DNA of 33,619 nucleotides from Deltaproteobacteria bacterium (GCA_024639185.1 JAHEIW010000038.1:1-33619), one strand, 5' to 3'. Counted from the first letter of the stretch, positions 17,517-24,604 are shown. Translations and numbers: made by a program. The notes: generated by a model not told the origin, from the sequence alone.

Positions 17517-18677
17517 TCATTTTAATAGGTGGGCAACATATTTGGCAATTGCCGGTGCTGCGGTCAGCCCTGGACTGTCAATTCCCAGTAAATGGATGAC
17601 CCGGGAGGTGTGCCGATCCGCCTGTATGTAAAAATCATGATAACCGTCCAAACGCGCCTGTATGCCGCCCTGGTGATATTGCAGATCCGATGCCGCCAAA
17701 TCGGGAAAAAAGCCCATATTTTCCAGAAACGCTTCCGGCGGCGGCGGCGGTGTGCTGTAGTCATCGATATGCTCAACCGGCAATAGTTTGGGACCGACAG
17801 TGACGGTGTCACCGATGTCCGTCTGTCCATCAACGATGTCAAAGGTCGGTGTTAAGTGAACGCCGACGGTATGATGCCGGCCGGTTGGCGAGTCGATTAC
17901 GATGGGCGTGGGGTAGACATTCATTCCGCGCAGCAGTAGCTGTGGGCGTCGGCTGCGATAAAACTTATAGGAATCGCCCCGGATCAATGCTGTTTTAATG
18001 GAAATCTGCGGGTCGAGCATGCGGGCGATTTCAACGGCGCGAAGCCCGGCCGCGTTGATGACGGTATTGGCGCAAATGTGATCCTGTTGCCCATCCCGGT
18101 AGCGAACGTGTATCATGACCGCGCCATTTGATAATTCTAAATCAACAACTTCGGTCGTAGGCATAAACTGCGCGCCGCGGTTGCTGGCAGAGGCGTACAC
18201 CTGGTGCAAAAATGTAGTGGGATCGATGATGCCCGAAGTGGGAACAAGCAAGGCCGCATACGCGCTGACATTCGGCTCCAGTTGCCTGATGTCATCGGGG
18301 CCGATCTTGCGTACTCCCGGCACACCGTTGACGTTGGCCTGTTGCAAGTAGTGATCAAGCTGGCGGCTTTCGGTTTCATCTTTGGCCACAATTAATTTGC
18401 CGGTCTGCTGGCACGGCAGCTGATATTTCTTTGCAAATGCATACCACAGGCGGTTTCCCTGCACGCAAAATTTGGCTTTAAGCGGGCGCAAATCCTGCTC
18501 GTAATAAATACCCGCGTGCAGCACACCCGAGTTGCGCGAGGATTGATTCTCACCTTTGGTAATCCCCGCATTTTTTTCAAACACGTAAATATCGGTCTGC
18601 GTTTTGGCCAATTCTAAAGCCAGGCAGCAACCGATGATGCCCCCGCCAATTATAGCGATGTTGATTTTTTCACTCAT
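17517..18677 (-). CDS. lhgO: L-2-hydroxyglutarate oxidase/dehydrogenase-like FAD enzyme
   Basis: A 386-residue DAO-fold flavoprotein. The FAD dinucleotide motif is IIGGGIIGCCLALELA, followed by the family-typical NQSSRNSGVLHAGIYYEQDLRPLKAKFC. Later segments are SGIIDPTTFLHQVY, NAAGLRAVEIARM and, near the end, LLGIDSPGLTAAPAIAKYVA. L-2-hydroxyglutarate oxidases convert L-2-hydroxyglutarate to 2-oxoglutarate and pass electrons to the membrane quinone pool or to oxygen. Length is near the usual ~400. Its ATG overlaps by 8 bp the end of a truncated amidohydrolase gene, so translation may be coupled to it. It converges on operon 2 with a 113-bp gap in which I see no clear terminator. Confidence 0.9.
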   Translation of the reverse strand: MSEKINIAIIGGGIIGCCLALELAKTQTDIYVFEKNAGITKGENQSSRNSGVLHAGIYYEQDLRPLKAKFCVQGNRLWYAFAKKYQLPCQQTGKLIVAKDETESRQLDHYLQQANVNGVPGVRKIGPDDIRQLEPNVSAYAALLVPTSGIIDPTTFLHQVYASASNRGAQFMPTTEVVDLELSNGAVMIHVRYRDGQQDHICANTVINAAGLRAVEIARMLDPQISIKTALIRGDSYKFYRSRRPQLLLRGMNVYPTPIVIDSPTGRHHTVGVHLTPTFDIVDGQTDIGDTVTVGPKLLPVEHIDDYSTPPPPPEAFLENMGFFPDLAASDLQYHQGGIQARLDGYHDFYIQADRHTSRVIHLLGIDSPGLTAAPAIAKYVAHLLK

Positions 18678-19014
18678 CAGAATATTCGGTTGCCATGCCG
18701 GTCAGCTGCGGATAACGGCAACAAAGCGCCGACATGTAGCAGTTGAGCTCGCGGGCGACTCCCGGGCGATGCGCATAATGCAGCCCGACGATGCGGCTGA
18801 TTCCGCGGGATAATAAAAATTCAACAATTTCAGCTGATTTCAGGCGATACCGAATGGGCCAGCCGTATTTATCGAACCATTGCCAGATCGATTTGAAAAA
18901 TGGATCCGGAAACAAGTGCACATGGGCATCCACTACCGCTGGTAAATGCTCCGGAAAGTGGTTGGCTGCACGACCGTTCAACGCAGGCAGCGGCGTCTGT
19001 AAAAGTGCCGTCAT
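18670..19014 (-). pseudogene. Truncated amidohydrolase (TIM-barrel metal-dependent hydrolase), N-terminal remnant
   Basis: Encodes 114 residues. VVDAHVHLFPD is the first metal-binding HxH motif of the amidohydrolase superfamily, followed by family-like FFKSIWQWFDKYGWPIRYRL and RGISRIVGLHYAHRPG. Normal members have roughly 270-300 residues and later histidines and an aspartate that complete the metal site. Here the frame ends in ATEYSDE just after GM, running into the lhgO start. The C-terminal two-thirds is therefore missing, consistent with a deletion whose right-hand sequence is lhgO. Alternatively it survives as a small protein translated ahead of lhgO. The N-terminus is intact, so the break is at the 3' end. 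Confidence 0.72.
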
Positions 19015-19176
19015 AGAAGAACCATTTCATTCAACCGCTTTTAACAAATCCCAAAAAGATTGGGATTCTTAAGATCGATTATAGTTTATCTTGATTACTG
19101 TCGCAAGATCCTTTTATACTCGTTCATCACGCAAGCGCTTTGAGACGATTTAACAACGAACGCTTTGGTCATTTTC

Positions 19177-20274
19177 ATGATCACCCAACATCGCATTTAT
19201 TTTGAAAACGCACACCAGATGGATGCTCTGGCGCGACATTCGGTGGATTTAGTGGTAACTTCTCCGCCCTACCCCATGATCGAAATGTGGGACACCTTAT
19301 TTGCCAGCCAGAGCGCAGAAATCTATCAGGCTTTGGCAACTAAAAACGGACGCAATGCCTTTGAGTTGATACACCGCGAACTGGACGCTGTGTGGCAGGA
19401 GATCTGGCGCGTCTTGAAGCCGGACGGCATCGTTTGCATCAATATCGGCGATGCCACCCGTACATTCGACGGTCGCTTTTCGCTCTATCCGAATCATGCA
19501 CACATTCTCGACCAGCTCTTAAAATTGGGCTTTCATGCCCTGCCTGCGATCCTGTGGCGCAAGCAAACCAATGCACCCAATAAATTTATGGGTTCTGGCA
19601 TGCTGCCGCCTGGAGCGTATGTAACGCTTGAGCATGAGTACATTCTGATCTTGCGCAAGGGATCCAAGCGAGAATTTAAAAAGGAAACACAGCGACAAAA
19701 CAGACGGGCAAGCGCCTTTTTCTGGGAAGAGCGCAATCGGTGGTTTTCCGATGTGTGGATGGATATTAAAGGCGCCACCCAGCACCTGGGCAATCGTGCA
19801 GCACGTCGGCGCAGCGCTGCTTTTCCATTCGAGGTTCCCTATCGTCTGGTCAATATGTTTTCTGTTAAAGGGGACCTGGTTGTCGATCCGTTTCTGGGCA
19901 TTGGCACCACCATGTGGGCCGCGGCGGCCGCCGCCCGCAACTGTGTGGGTTATGAAATTGAGTCCGGGCTACGGGCTGAAATTCAGGCCGCCATCAATTA
20001 CCTCATGCCATACGCCAATGCACGCATTAACCAGCGCCTCAAGGCCCATATCGATTATGTCAAGCAAAACAAAAGCGACCCGGAGCAATTCAAATACACC
20101 AACCGGCATTATCATTTTCCGGTCAAAACCCGCCAGGAAACCGACATCTTCATTAACCCGCTGGCATCCCTTCAAACTGCCGAAGGTGATGCCTTTGAGG
20201 TCACTTATTCAACTGAGACATCCCAGTTGACGCAGACGTCGCCGCGCCCACATAATCCCAAAACGACCCCTTAA
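19177..20274 (+). CDS. Solitary DNA methyltransferase (N4-cytosine/N6-adenine, beta-class motif order)
   Basis: A 365-residue DNA methylase of the N6_N4 family. The catalytic motif TSPPYP is at about 28-33, and the SAM motif DPFLGIGTT is at about 237-245 near the C-terminal side, i.e. the beta-like order with the target-recognition region between. SPPY is found in both N4-cytosine and some N6-adenine enzymes, so the modified base is not settled. The ATG at 19177 is the first good start; the upstream TTG at 19165 is less likely. No restriction endonuclease is next to it, so it appears to be an orphan with a possible regulatory or protective role. Its 3' end overlaps the convergent M55 peptidase gene by 66 bp. 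Confidence 0.87.
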   Translation: MITQHRIYFENAHQMDALARHSVDLVVTSPPYPMIEMWDTLFASQSAEIYQALATKNGRNAFELIHRELDAVWQEIWRVLKPDGIVCINIGDATRTFDGRFSLYPNHAHILDQLLKLGFHALPAILWRKQTNAPNKFMGSGMLPPGAYVTLEHEYILILRKGSKREFKKETQRQNRRASAFFWEERNRWFSDVWMDIKGATQHLGNRAARRRSAAFPFEVPYRLVNMFSVKGDLVVDPFLGIGTTMWAAAAAARNCVGYEIESGLRAEIQAAINYLMPYANARINQRLKAHIDYVKQNKSDPEQFKYTNRHYHFPVKTRQETDIFINPLASLQTAEGDAFEVTYSTETSQLTQTSPRPHNPKTTP

Positions 20275-21123
20275 ATTAGAGGCCATCAGCGCCAGGGGCA
20301 ACATGTTTTCAGTCAGCGGTGTCAGGTAGCACAGCTTGATCAGTGACTTGTAGAGTTGATCCATTTGATCCGCCTTCAGCCGGATGTGTTCACCGGCCAG
20401 TTCAAAATTCCACCGATGCGCCAGTCTGACAGCCGCGGCCTTTCCTTCCCGCAGCGTTACGCTTACCTCCATGGGCCCGACCGGTTGGTAGGGTTTGGCA
20501 TTTGAGTTGGACAGGGCCTTGACCGCTGCCTGTGCCAGGGCAGACCGCCAGGCACTGGCATCAAAACTTTGCGGACCGCTGGATTTATCAATCGGAAAGC
20601 AATCCAGATGTTCGATAACTGCAGTTGCCTGTTCACAGGCCACCGGACAGCCGGAAAAAAAGATCGGACGAATACCCCAGGGGGCCAGTGAAGCGGCAAA
20701 CAATTCTACCTCGGCCAGAAGGCGAGCATTGACCGTCAGACGCGCAATCCGCGAAGTCAAGGTATGGGCCAAAAATCCATCCGATCCGGAGGCCGCATGC
20801 ATGCCCAGGAACATGACGGCCTGGGCGTTAGCCGGGTTGCCGACTCCCGGTACGGGCCCCTGGCGGTATCCGGAAACGATGCGTGCCCGGGCATCGATCA
20901 GGTCCGCAAACAAATTATAGCCGGTCCGATGAAAATCTTTTATCGTTATGCTTGCAACACCCGCATCGAAAAGCGCGCTGACGACGCTGCTGACATCCTG
21001 GCTCATACCCAGACAGGCCCGGGCCCATTCGTCGGTCAAAAATGAAGATGCGACATAACTCCAGCAGGCCGAGCTTCCTTCCAGATCAGCTAAAATTAAA
21101 ATGCGGGTCGGGTGTTTGTTCAT
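20209..21123 (-). CDS. M55 family (DppA-like) D-aminopeptidase
   Basis: A 304-residue M55 metallopeptidase. Metal-binding residues match the DppA pattern: D13 and E15 (ADLEGSS), H65 (KDFHRTG), H109 (FLGMHAASG) and probably E138, with LAHTLTSRI (H120) after the third site. DppA-type enzymes hydrolyse D-amino-acid-containing dipeptides in the cytoplasm, for example from peptidoglycan. The start ATG at 21123 has AAGG upstream. The gene converges with, and overlaps by 66 bp, the DNA methyltransferase, so its last ~20 residues (about 283-304) share DNA with it. It lies downstream of the Ste24-like protease gene on the same strand, 99 bp away. Confidence 0.82.
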   Translation of the reverse strand: MNKHPTRILILADLEGSSACWSYVASSFLTDEWARACLGMSQDVSSVVSALFDAGVASITIKDFHRTGYNLFADLIDARARIVSGYRQGPVPGVGNPANAQAVMFLGMHAASGSDGFLAHTLTSRIARLTVNARLLAEVELFAASLAPWGIRPIFFSGCPVACEQATAVIEHLDCFPIDKSSGPQSFDASAWRSALAQAAVKALSNSNAKPYQPVGPMEVSVTLREGKAAAVRLAHRWNFELAGEHIRLKADQMDQLYKSLIKLCYLTPLTENMLPLALMASNLRGRFGIMWARRRLRQLGCLS

Positions 21124-21188
21124 TTTGCCTTATCAACAACATTGACATGAATGGGGTGAAACATACCAGCTTTACCTTTTTGATTCTT

Positions 21189-21213
21189 AAAAAACCGGAG
21201 TTTGTGCCGGGTT
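21189..21213 (-). terminator. Possible Rho-independent terminator after the M48 protease gene
   Basis: On the minus strand an AACCCGG/CCGGTT hairpin with one bulged base is followed by a T run. It lies just past the stop of the protease gene and before the M55 gene. The stem is short, so it may be leaky. Confidence 0.4.
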
Positions 21214-21222
21214 GTAGCCTTT

Positions 21223-22473
21223 TTAATTGCTGCCCGCCAGTACTGGATTGGAAAGCATCTGGATGCGCTGCAAAACCGGAGGATGTGAATAATTTAAAAA
21301 AACATAAAATGGATGGGGGGTTAGATTTGACAGGTTATGAATCGAAAGCTTTTTCAGAGCGCTGACCATCGATTCAGGATCTTGGGTCGTTTCGGCCGCA
21401 AATTGGTCGGCGGCGGTCTCATTGCGACGGGACCGCAACTGCATCAGAATACCGCTAAAAAAATCGATGGGTGCGTATAACATCGCAAAAAAAAGCATCC
21501 CCGCATAAACAGATTGTTGCGGCATGTAAAAGGCGTCAAAAAGCCCCTGATAGGTGATAAACTGAGCCAATAAAAACAGCATCAGTCCTGTTTGCAAAAT
21601 CCCCAGGATAAGTGACTGGCGAATATGCTTTTTTTTGTAATGCCCCATTTCATGCGCCAATATCGCAACGAGTTCTCTGACCGTATGCTGTTTAATGAGG
21701 GTATCAAACAGGACAATTCGTTTATGCCGACCAAATCCGGTGAAAAAAGCATTTGATTTGGTCGAACGCCGTGAGCCGTCCATCTGATAAACATTTTCCA
21801 GTGGAAACTCGATGCCCTTTGCGTATTTTAAAATGGCCGATTTAAGCTCACCGTCTTCCAGGGGGGTAAACTTGTTGAACAGCGGCATAATCCAGGTAGG
21901 CGCAATAAACTGAACCGTCAGCATATAGAGTGTCACACCGATCCAGCAAAACCACCAGGCATGGGGCCCGCCATATTCAAAGAAGGCTAAAATTGCCGCC
22001 AGCAGCGGTACTCCCAATAAAACGGCCAACAGCAGGCCTTTGAGCAAATCCAAAATATAAGTGGCCGGGGTGGTTTTATTAAACCCGAAGCGCGCTTCAA
22101 TAATAAAAGTAGAATAGATGCCAAGGGGCAATGACAGAAGACCTTTCATCAGTATTAAAATGCCGATGTAAATCAGGCCGTTCAATATCGGCCCCAGTGC
22201 CAATGCGCGCACCCAGGCGTCCAGCAGTGCAAAGCCTTTCGCAAACCAGAAAACCAGCAGAACCGTCAGGTTAAAGACGGAAGCAAACCAACCGAAGCGG
22301 GTGTGGGCCCTGAGATATTGCTGGGACTGCCGATAGCGATCAGCATCATAAATGTCTTCAAAGCTTTTAGGCAATACAGTGCGGAGGTTTTTCAGATTGA
22401 GACGGTCAGCCAGCACATTCAATGCAAAATCAACCAGCAGGGTAGCGAGAATAATTAATGCAATTGCGTTCAT
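21223..22473 (-). CDS. Ste24-like M48 family membrane metallopeptidase
   Basis: A 416-residue integral membrane zinc protease. The catalytic HEXXH is HEMGH in VAILAHEMGHYKKKH, and the third ligand region is RRNETAADQFAAE. An N-terminal domain with several hydrophobic stretches (for example LNLTVLLVFWFAKGF and LLAVLLGVPLLAAILAFF) matches the CAAX-protease M48 N-domain. The length is typical for bacterial Ste24/CAAX-prenyl-protease homologues, which cleave membrane-associated or misfolded peptides. The start ATG is preceded by AAGGA. The upstream region is a MITE-like element (22509-22702) that reaches to 36 bp before its start codon, so insertion may have altered its promoter. Confidence 0.9.
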   Translation of the reverse strand: MNAIALIILATLLVDFALNVLADRLNLKNLRTVLPKSFEDIYDADRYRQSQQYLRAHTRFGWFASVFNLTVLLVFWFAKGFALLDAWVRALALGPILNGLIYIGILILMKGLLSLPLGIYSTFIIEARFGFNKTTPATYILDLLKGLLLAVLLGVPLLAAILAFFEYGGPHAWWFCWIGVTLYMLTVQFIAPTWIMPLFNKFTPLEDGELKSAILKYAKGIEFPLENVYQMDGSRRSTKSNAFFTGFGRHKRIVLFDTLIKQHTVRELVAILAHEMGHYKKKHIRQSLILGILQTGLMLFLLAQFITYQGLFDAFYMPQQSVYAGMLFFAMLYAPIDFFSGILMQLRSRRNETAADQFAAETTQDPESMVSALKKLSIHNLSNLTPHPFYVFLNYSHPPVLQRIQMLSNPVLAGSN

Positions 22474-22508
22474 GCAAGATCCTTGATTCTGACCTTTATA
22501 TGTTACTG

Positions 22509-22702
22509 GAACCTATCTCAAAAATAGTAGATCACGTCCAAGGGCGCGGCGCAAAACCGATTCGAAAATGGAGTATAGTTAGTATTCGAGTATTTCGAAT
22601 CGGTTTTATGCACGCCTTAGTGTTTGTAAAAATAGATGTGTGATCCATTTATCTTGGATAACAAAGCCCTTGGGCGTTAGATGCACTTTTTGAGATAGGT
22701 TC
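22509..22702. mobile_element. MITE-like inverted-repeat element (194 bp)
   Basis: Both ends carry the same perfect 16-bp terminal inverted repeat GAACCTATCTCAAAAA (22509-22524, and its complement at 22687-22702). The arms stay imperfectly complementary further in (AGATCACGTCCAAGGGCG versus GCATCTAACGCCCAAGGGC). A second perfect 15-bp inverted repeat AAAACCGATTCGAAA lies inside (22553-22567 and 22593-22607). There is no coding capacity, so this looks like a non-autonomous palindromic element mobilised in trans. A target-site duplication is not obvious. It sits between the selenoprotein stop and the M48 gene start. Confidence 0.7.
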
Positions 22703-22733
22703 TAAGATGATCCGGTGATCTTTGTCCTGCAAG

Positions 22734-23339
22734 TCACCGAATAGACGGCTGATGCAAGATAAAATTTTTCATCGCCGTGTATGGTTGCGCCCCCACCAGG
22801 GTCTGCCCATTGATGACAAAGGTGGGTACGGCCTTGATGCCTGTTTTGTAAGCCTGTGCCCAGTCCCGGTCCACGGCCTCTTTGAAAACTTCCGATTCCA
22901 GCACGGAGCGGGCACCATCCCCATCAAGGCCGGCCGACTTGGCGATGCTGATCAGCGTACTCATATCATAAATATTGCGCCCCTCTGCAAAATAAGCGCG
23001 AAATACCGCATTATGATAGGCGTCGCCCCTGCCGTTTTGCTCGGCCCATTTTCCCAACTCCTGTGCCCGCCGACTGTTGTAGGTCATTTGCCGATTGCCG
23101 AAGGGCAATTGCAGATCATGCGCTGCCTGTTTGAGATGGGACAGCATTTGAGGAATGTCGATCGGTCGCCCGGCAAACAGATCCTGCAGGGTACGGCCCT
23201 CCGGCGGGGTTTCCGGGTGAAGCGGAAAGGCCCGCCATTGGATACCGATCTGTAATTCACGCCGCAATTGTTCAACACGCCCGGTGATGAAATAGCACCA
23301 AGGTCAAATGTAATCTGAATATACTTGTAATACAGCCAC
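22734..23339 (-). CDS. Probable selenoprotein: DsbA/FrnE-family thiol oxidoreductase with UPWC motif
   Basis: A thioredoxin-fold DsbA family protein, 201 residues with selenocysteine at 12. Ordinary reading from the TTG at 23267 gives only 177 residues and lacks the redox centre. Upstream in the same frame the sequence continues as MAVLQVYSDYI, then TGA (23304-23306), then PWCYFITGRVEQLRREL. Family members have a CPWC (CxxC) motif exactly there, so TGA replaces the first cysteine. The cis-proline motif AVPTFVING follows near the C-terminus. The start is GTG at 23337-23339; AAAGG lies 13 bases upstream, so the ribosome-binding site is weak. The normal stop is also TGA. Family members exchange thiols/disulfides; a Sec would raise reactivity. 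Sec incorporation is inferred from position, frame and the SECIS-like hairpin, not from SelB or tRNA-Sec, which are not in this window. Confidence 0.82.
23271..23291 (-). promoter_or_regulatory. Candidate bacterial SECIS hairpin after the in-frame TGA
   Basis: Counting from the base after the TGA, nt 13-16 UUCA pairs with 30-33 UGAA, 17 U and 29 U form a mismatch, 18-20 CAC pairs with 26-28 GUG, and the loop 21-25 is CGGGC. The G-containing small apical loop about 20 nt past UGA with an unpaired U just below it is the general shape SelB recognises in bacterial mRNAs. It lies within the coding sequence, as bacterial SECIS elements do. Confidence 0.72.
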
Positions 23340-23396
23340 TGTTGATATCGTACCTTTCTGAAGCGCTTGATGCGTCTGCGGACAATGAAATAAAAA

Positions 23397-23420
23397 TGGG
23401 TGGCCCAAAAGAACCACCCA
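23397..23420 (-). terminator. Terminator-like hairpin in the leader of the selenoprotein gene
   Basis: Minus strand: TGGGTGG, a 10-nt loop, CCACCCA, then TTTTTATTT. It lies between the promoter at 23469-23496 and the GTG start at 23339, so it could act as an attenuator or end a short transcript of about 70 nt. A second, weaker hairpin (GAGGT...ACCTC) precedes it. Confidence 0.5.
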
Positions 23421-23468
23421 GCAGAACGAGGAGATTGAAGGAGGTTCGCAAACAACCACCTCGGATTT

Positions 23469-23496
23469 AACATAAGGTATTGTTTTAATCTGTCAA
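23469..23496 (-). promoter_or_regulatory. Sigma-70-type promoter for the selenoprotein gene
   Basis: Minus strand -35 TTGACA (23496-23491), a 16-bp spacer and -10 TATGTT (23474-23469). The expected start of transcription is near 23462, about 120 bases before the GTG. It lies just downstream of the strong terminator that ends the PilZ transcript, so the gene is probably independently transcribed. Confidence 0.6.
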
Positions 23497-23534
23497 GATT
23501 TTGCTGCGTCCCGTAGACACATTGACCCAAAAAA

Positions 23535-23561
23535 AAGCGGCCCATGTGGAATGGGCCGCTT
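23535..23561 (-). terminator. Strong Rho-independent terminator
   Basis: An 11-bp GC-rich stem AAGCGGCCCAT/ATGGGCCGCTT with a 5-nt loop, followed on the minus strand by an eight-T run. It lies about 110 bp past the PilZ stop codon and ends that transcript. Confidence 0.9.
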
Positions 23562-23671
23562 GGGGATAGAGGAAAGTGTTAAGGGTTAAATTTATAGATT
23601 AACCGATTAACGACTTCGCAGCAAAGGCTGCGTTGCAAGAGCATAATACCACAATGTGTCGTGTCAAGTGT

Positions 23672-24301
23672 TTATTGATGCCCTTCGCGGCCCTGTATTA
23701 TTTTTTTGACCACCCGCTGAAATTCAACCCCGAAACCATTGCGATTGGACCAGATGACTCTGGCGTAACGCCGAATAATATTGCCTTTTTTACGATTGGG
23801 GATAGCCAGTTGAACGGCCGTGCCAACTTCCAGATCATCTCTTTCGTTGGTTTTAAGGTAAAGACCGCTCAGACTGATATTTTGGACTTCACCCGGATGG
23901 ACCTGACGCCCCACTGCGTACTTCACATACAACGAACAGGGTTTACGCTGGTGTTTGCGGGATTCAATACCTCTTTCGATCGGCCTGTCCAGAGGATCGG
24001 TATCCAAAAATCGAACTCCGTAGCCGTAATAAAAAGACGACTTCTTCAATGGACGGCGCCATTTTATAACTGCATGATAGCGCTCATAAATATCCGGATC
24101 GGGGGCGTAAGGGGAATTGGGAATGCCGACAAATATATCGGTGCCGGGGGCCAGAAAGTGATCGGTTTCAAAATAAAGCCCGAAGTCACTGTAATTGAAC
24201 ATTCGGGCTCCTTGTAACACGCCAAATTTGGCATCCTCGAGAACAATGGGTGCCTGATAATCAAAACGCGTATGACCTCTTTTTTCAGGATTTGAATTCA
24301 T
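23672..24301 (-). CDS. Tandem PilZ-domain c-di-GMP-binding protein
   Basis: A 209-residue protein made of two PilZ domains. The first has KRGHTRF (RxxxR) and NYSDFG ([D/N]xSxxG). The second has RKHQR and NISLSG, so both c-di-GMP-binding signatures look complete. There is no output domain, signal peptide or membrane segment. It is expected to bind cyclic di-GMP in the cytoplasm and control motility, envelope or polysaccharide functions through protein contacts. The start is the ATG at 24301, with GAGGTGA seven bases upstream; the preceding TTG is not needed. A small hairpin (TCTCAT/ATGAGA) lies just upstream. The partner is unknown. Confidence 0.9.
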   Translation of the reverse strand: MNSNPEKRGHTRFDYQAPIVLEDAKFGVLQGARMFNYSDFGLYFETDHFLAPGTDIFVGIPNSPYAPDPDIYERYHAVIKWRRPLKKSSFYYGYGVRFLDTDPLDRPIERGIESRKHQRKPCSLYVKYAVGRQVHPGEVQNISLSGLYLKTNERDDLEVGTAVQLAIPNRKKGNIIRRYARVIWSNRNGFGVEFQRVVKKIIQGREGHQ

Positions 24302-24362
24302 CAAATCACCTCAGGGGGTCTCATAGCACCATGAGATGATAAAAATCAAGTATTTATAACGA

Positions 24363-24521
24363 TTAATTTGCCGGCTGTTTGAATTTGTACTTTTCAAGAA
24401 GGTCCTGGATGGCTTCTTCGAGAAGATCATTTTGGCGCTTTTCGAGTTGTGCGGCCAGGATCCTGATTTCTTTAATTAAATCAGCATCCAAAGTGGTGTT
24501 ATACATCTTTCTTTTAGCCAT
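24363..24521 (-). CDS. Small ribbon-helix-helix DNA-binding protein
   Basis: A 52-residue protein easily missed because of its size: MAKRKMYNTTLD, then ADLIKEIRILAAQLEKR and LLEEAIQDLLEKYKFKQ. The pattern of a beta-strand (residues ~6-11) with two helices (about 13-26 and 31-45) is the MetJ/Arc/CopG fold. Such proteins bind operators as dimers, or act as antitoxins. No toxin gene is adjacent. An in-frame ATG two codons upstream (24527) is an alternative start; no strong Shine-Dalgarno site is visible for either. It lies 61 bp upstream of the PilZ gene on the same strand, so it may be co-transcribed with it. Confidence 0.72.
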   Translation of the reverse strand: MAKRKMYNTTLDADLIKEIRILAAQLEKRQNDLLEEAIQDLLEKYKFKQPAN

Positions 24522-24552
24522 ATGCATTATTTTCGATTCAATATTAGGGGTT

Positions 24553-24573
24553 TGCTTTTGCGCTGCAAAAGCA
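24553..24573. repeat. Perfect 9-bp hairpin between two small genes
   Basis: TGCTTTTGC, a GCT loop, then GCAAAAGCA. It lies between the lipoprotein stop and the RHH start. On the minus strand no T run follows, so it is not a standard terminator; it could be an mRNA end structure or an operator. Confidence 0.5.
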
Positions 24574-24604
24574 TTTTGGGTTTACCGGCTCGCCTGTCCA
24601 CAGG

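Noticed and set aside
23304-23306. Frameshift or premature-stop explanation of the in-frame TGA
   Set aside because: Family residues continue in the same frame on both sides, and TGA falls exactly on the CxxC cysteine with a SECIS-like hairpin after it. A random stop would not do this; a pseudogene remains possible but less likely.
23084-23545. Minus-strand open frame of 153 codons covering the selenoprotein N-terminus
   Set aside because: It is in another frame than the family-matching translation and reads low-complexity basic/aromatic sequence. The DsbA-family frame with one TGA is much better supported.
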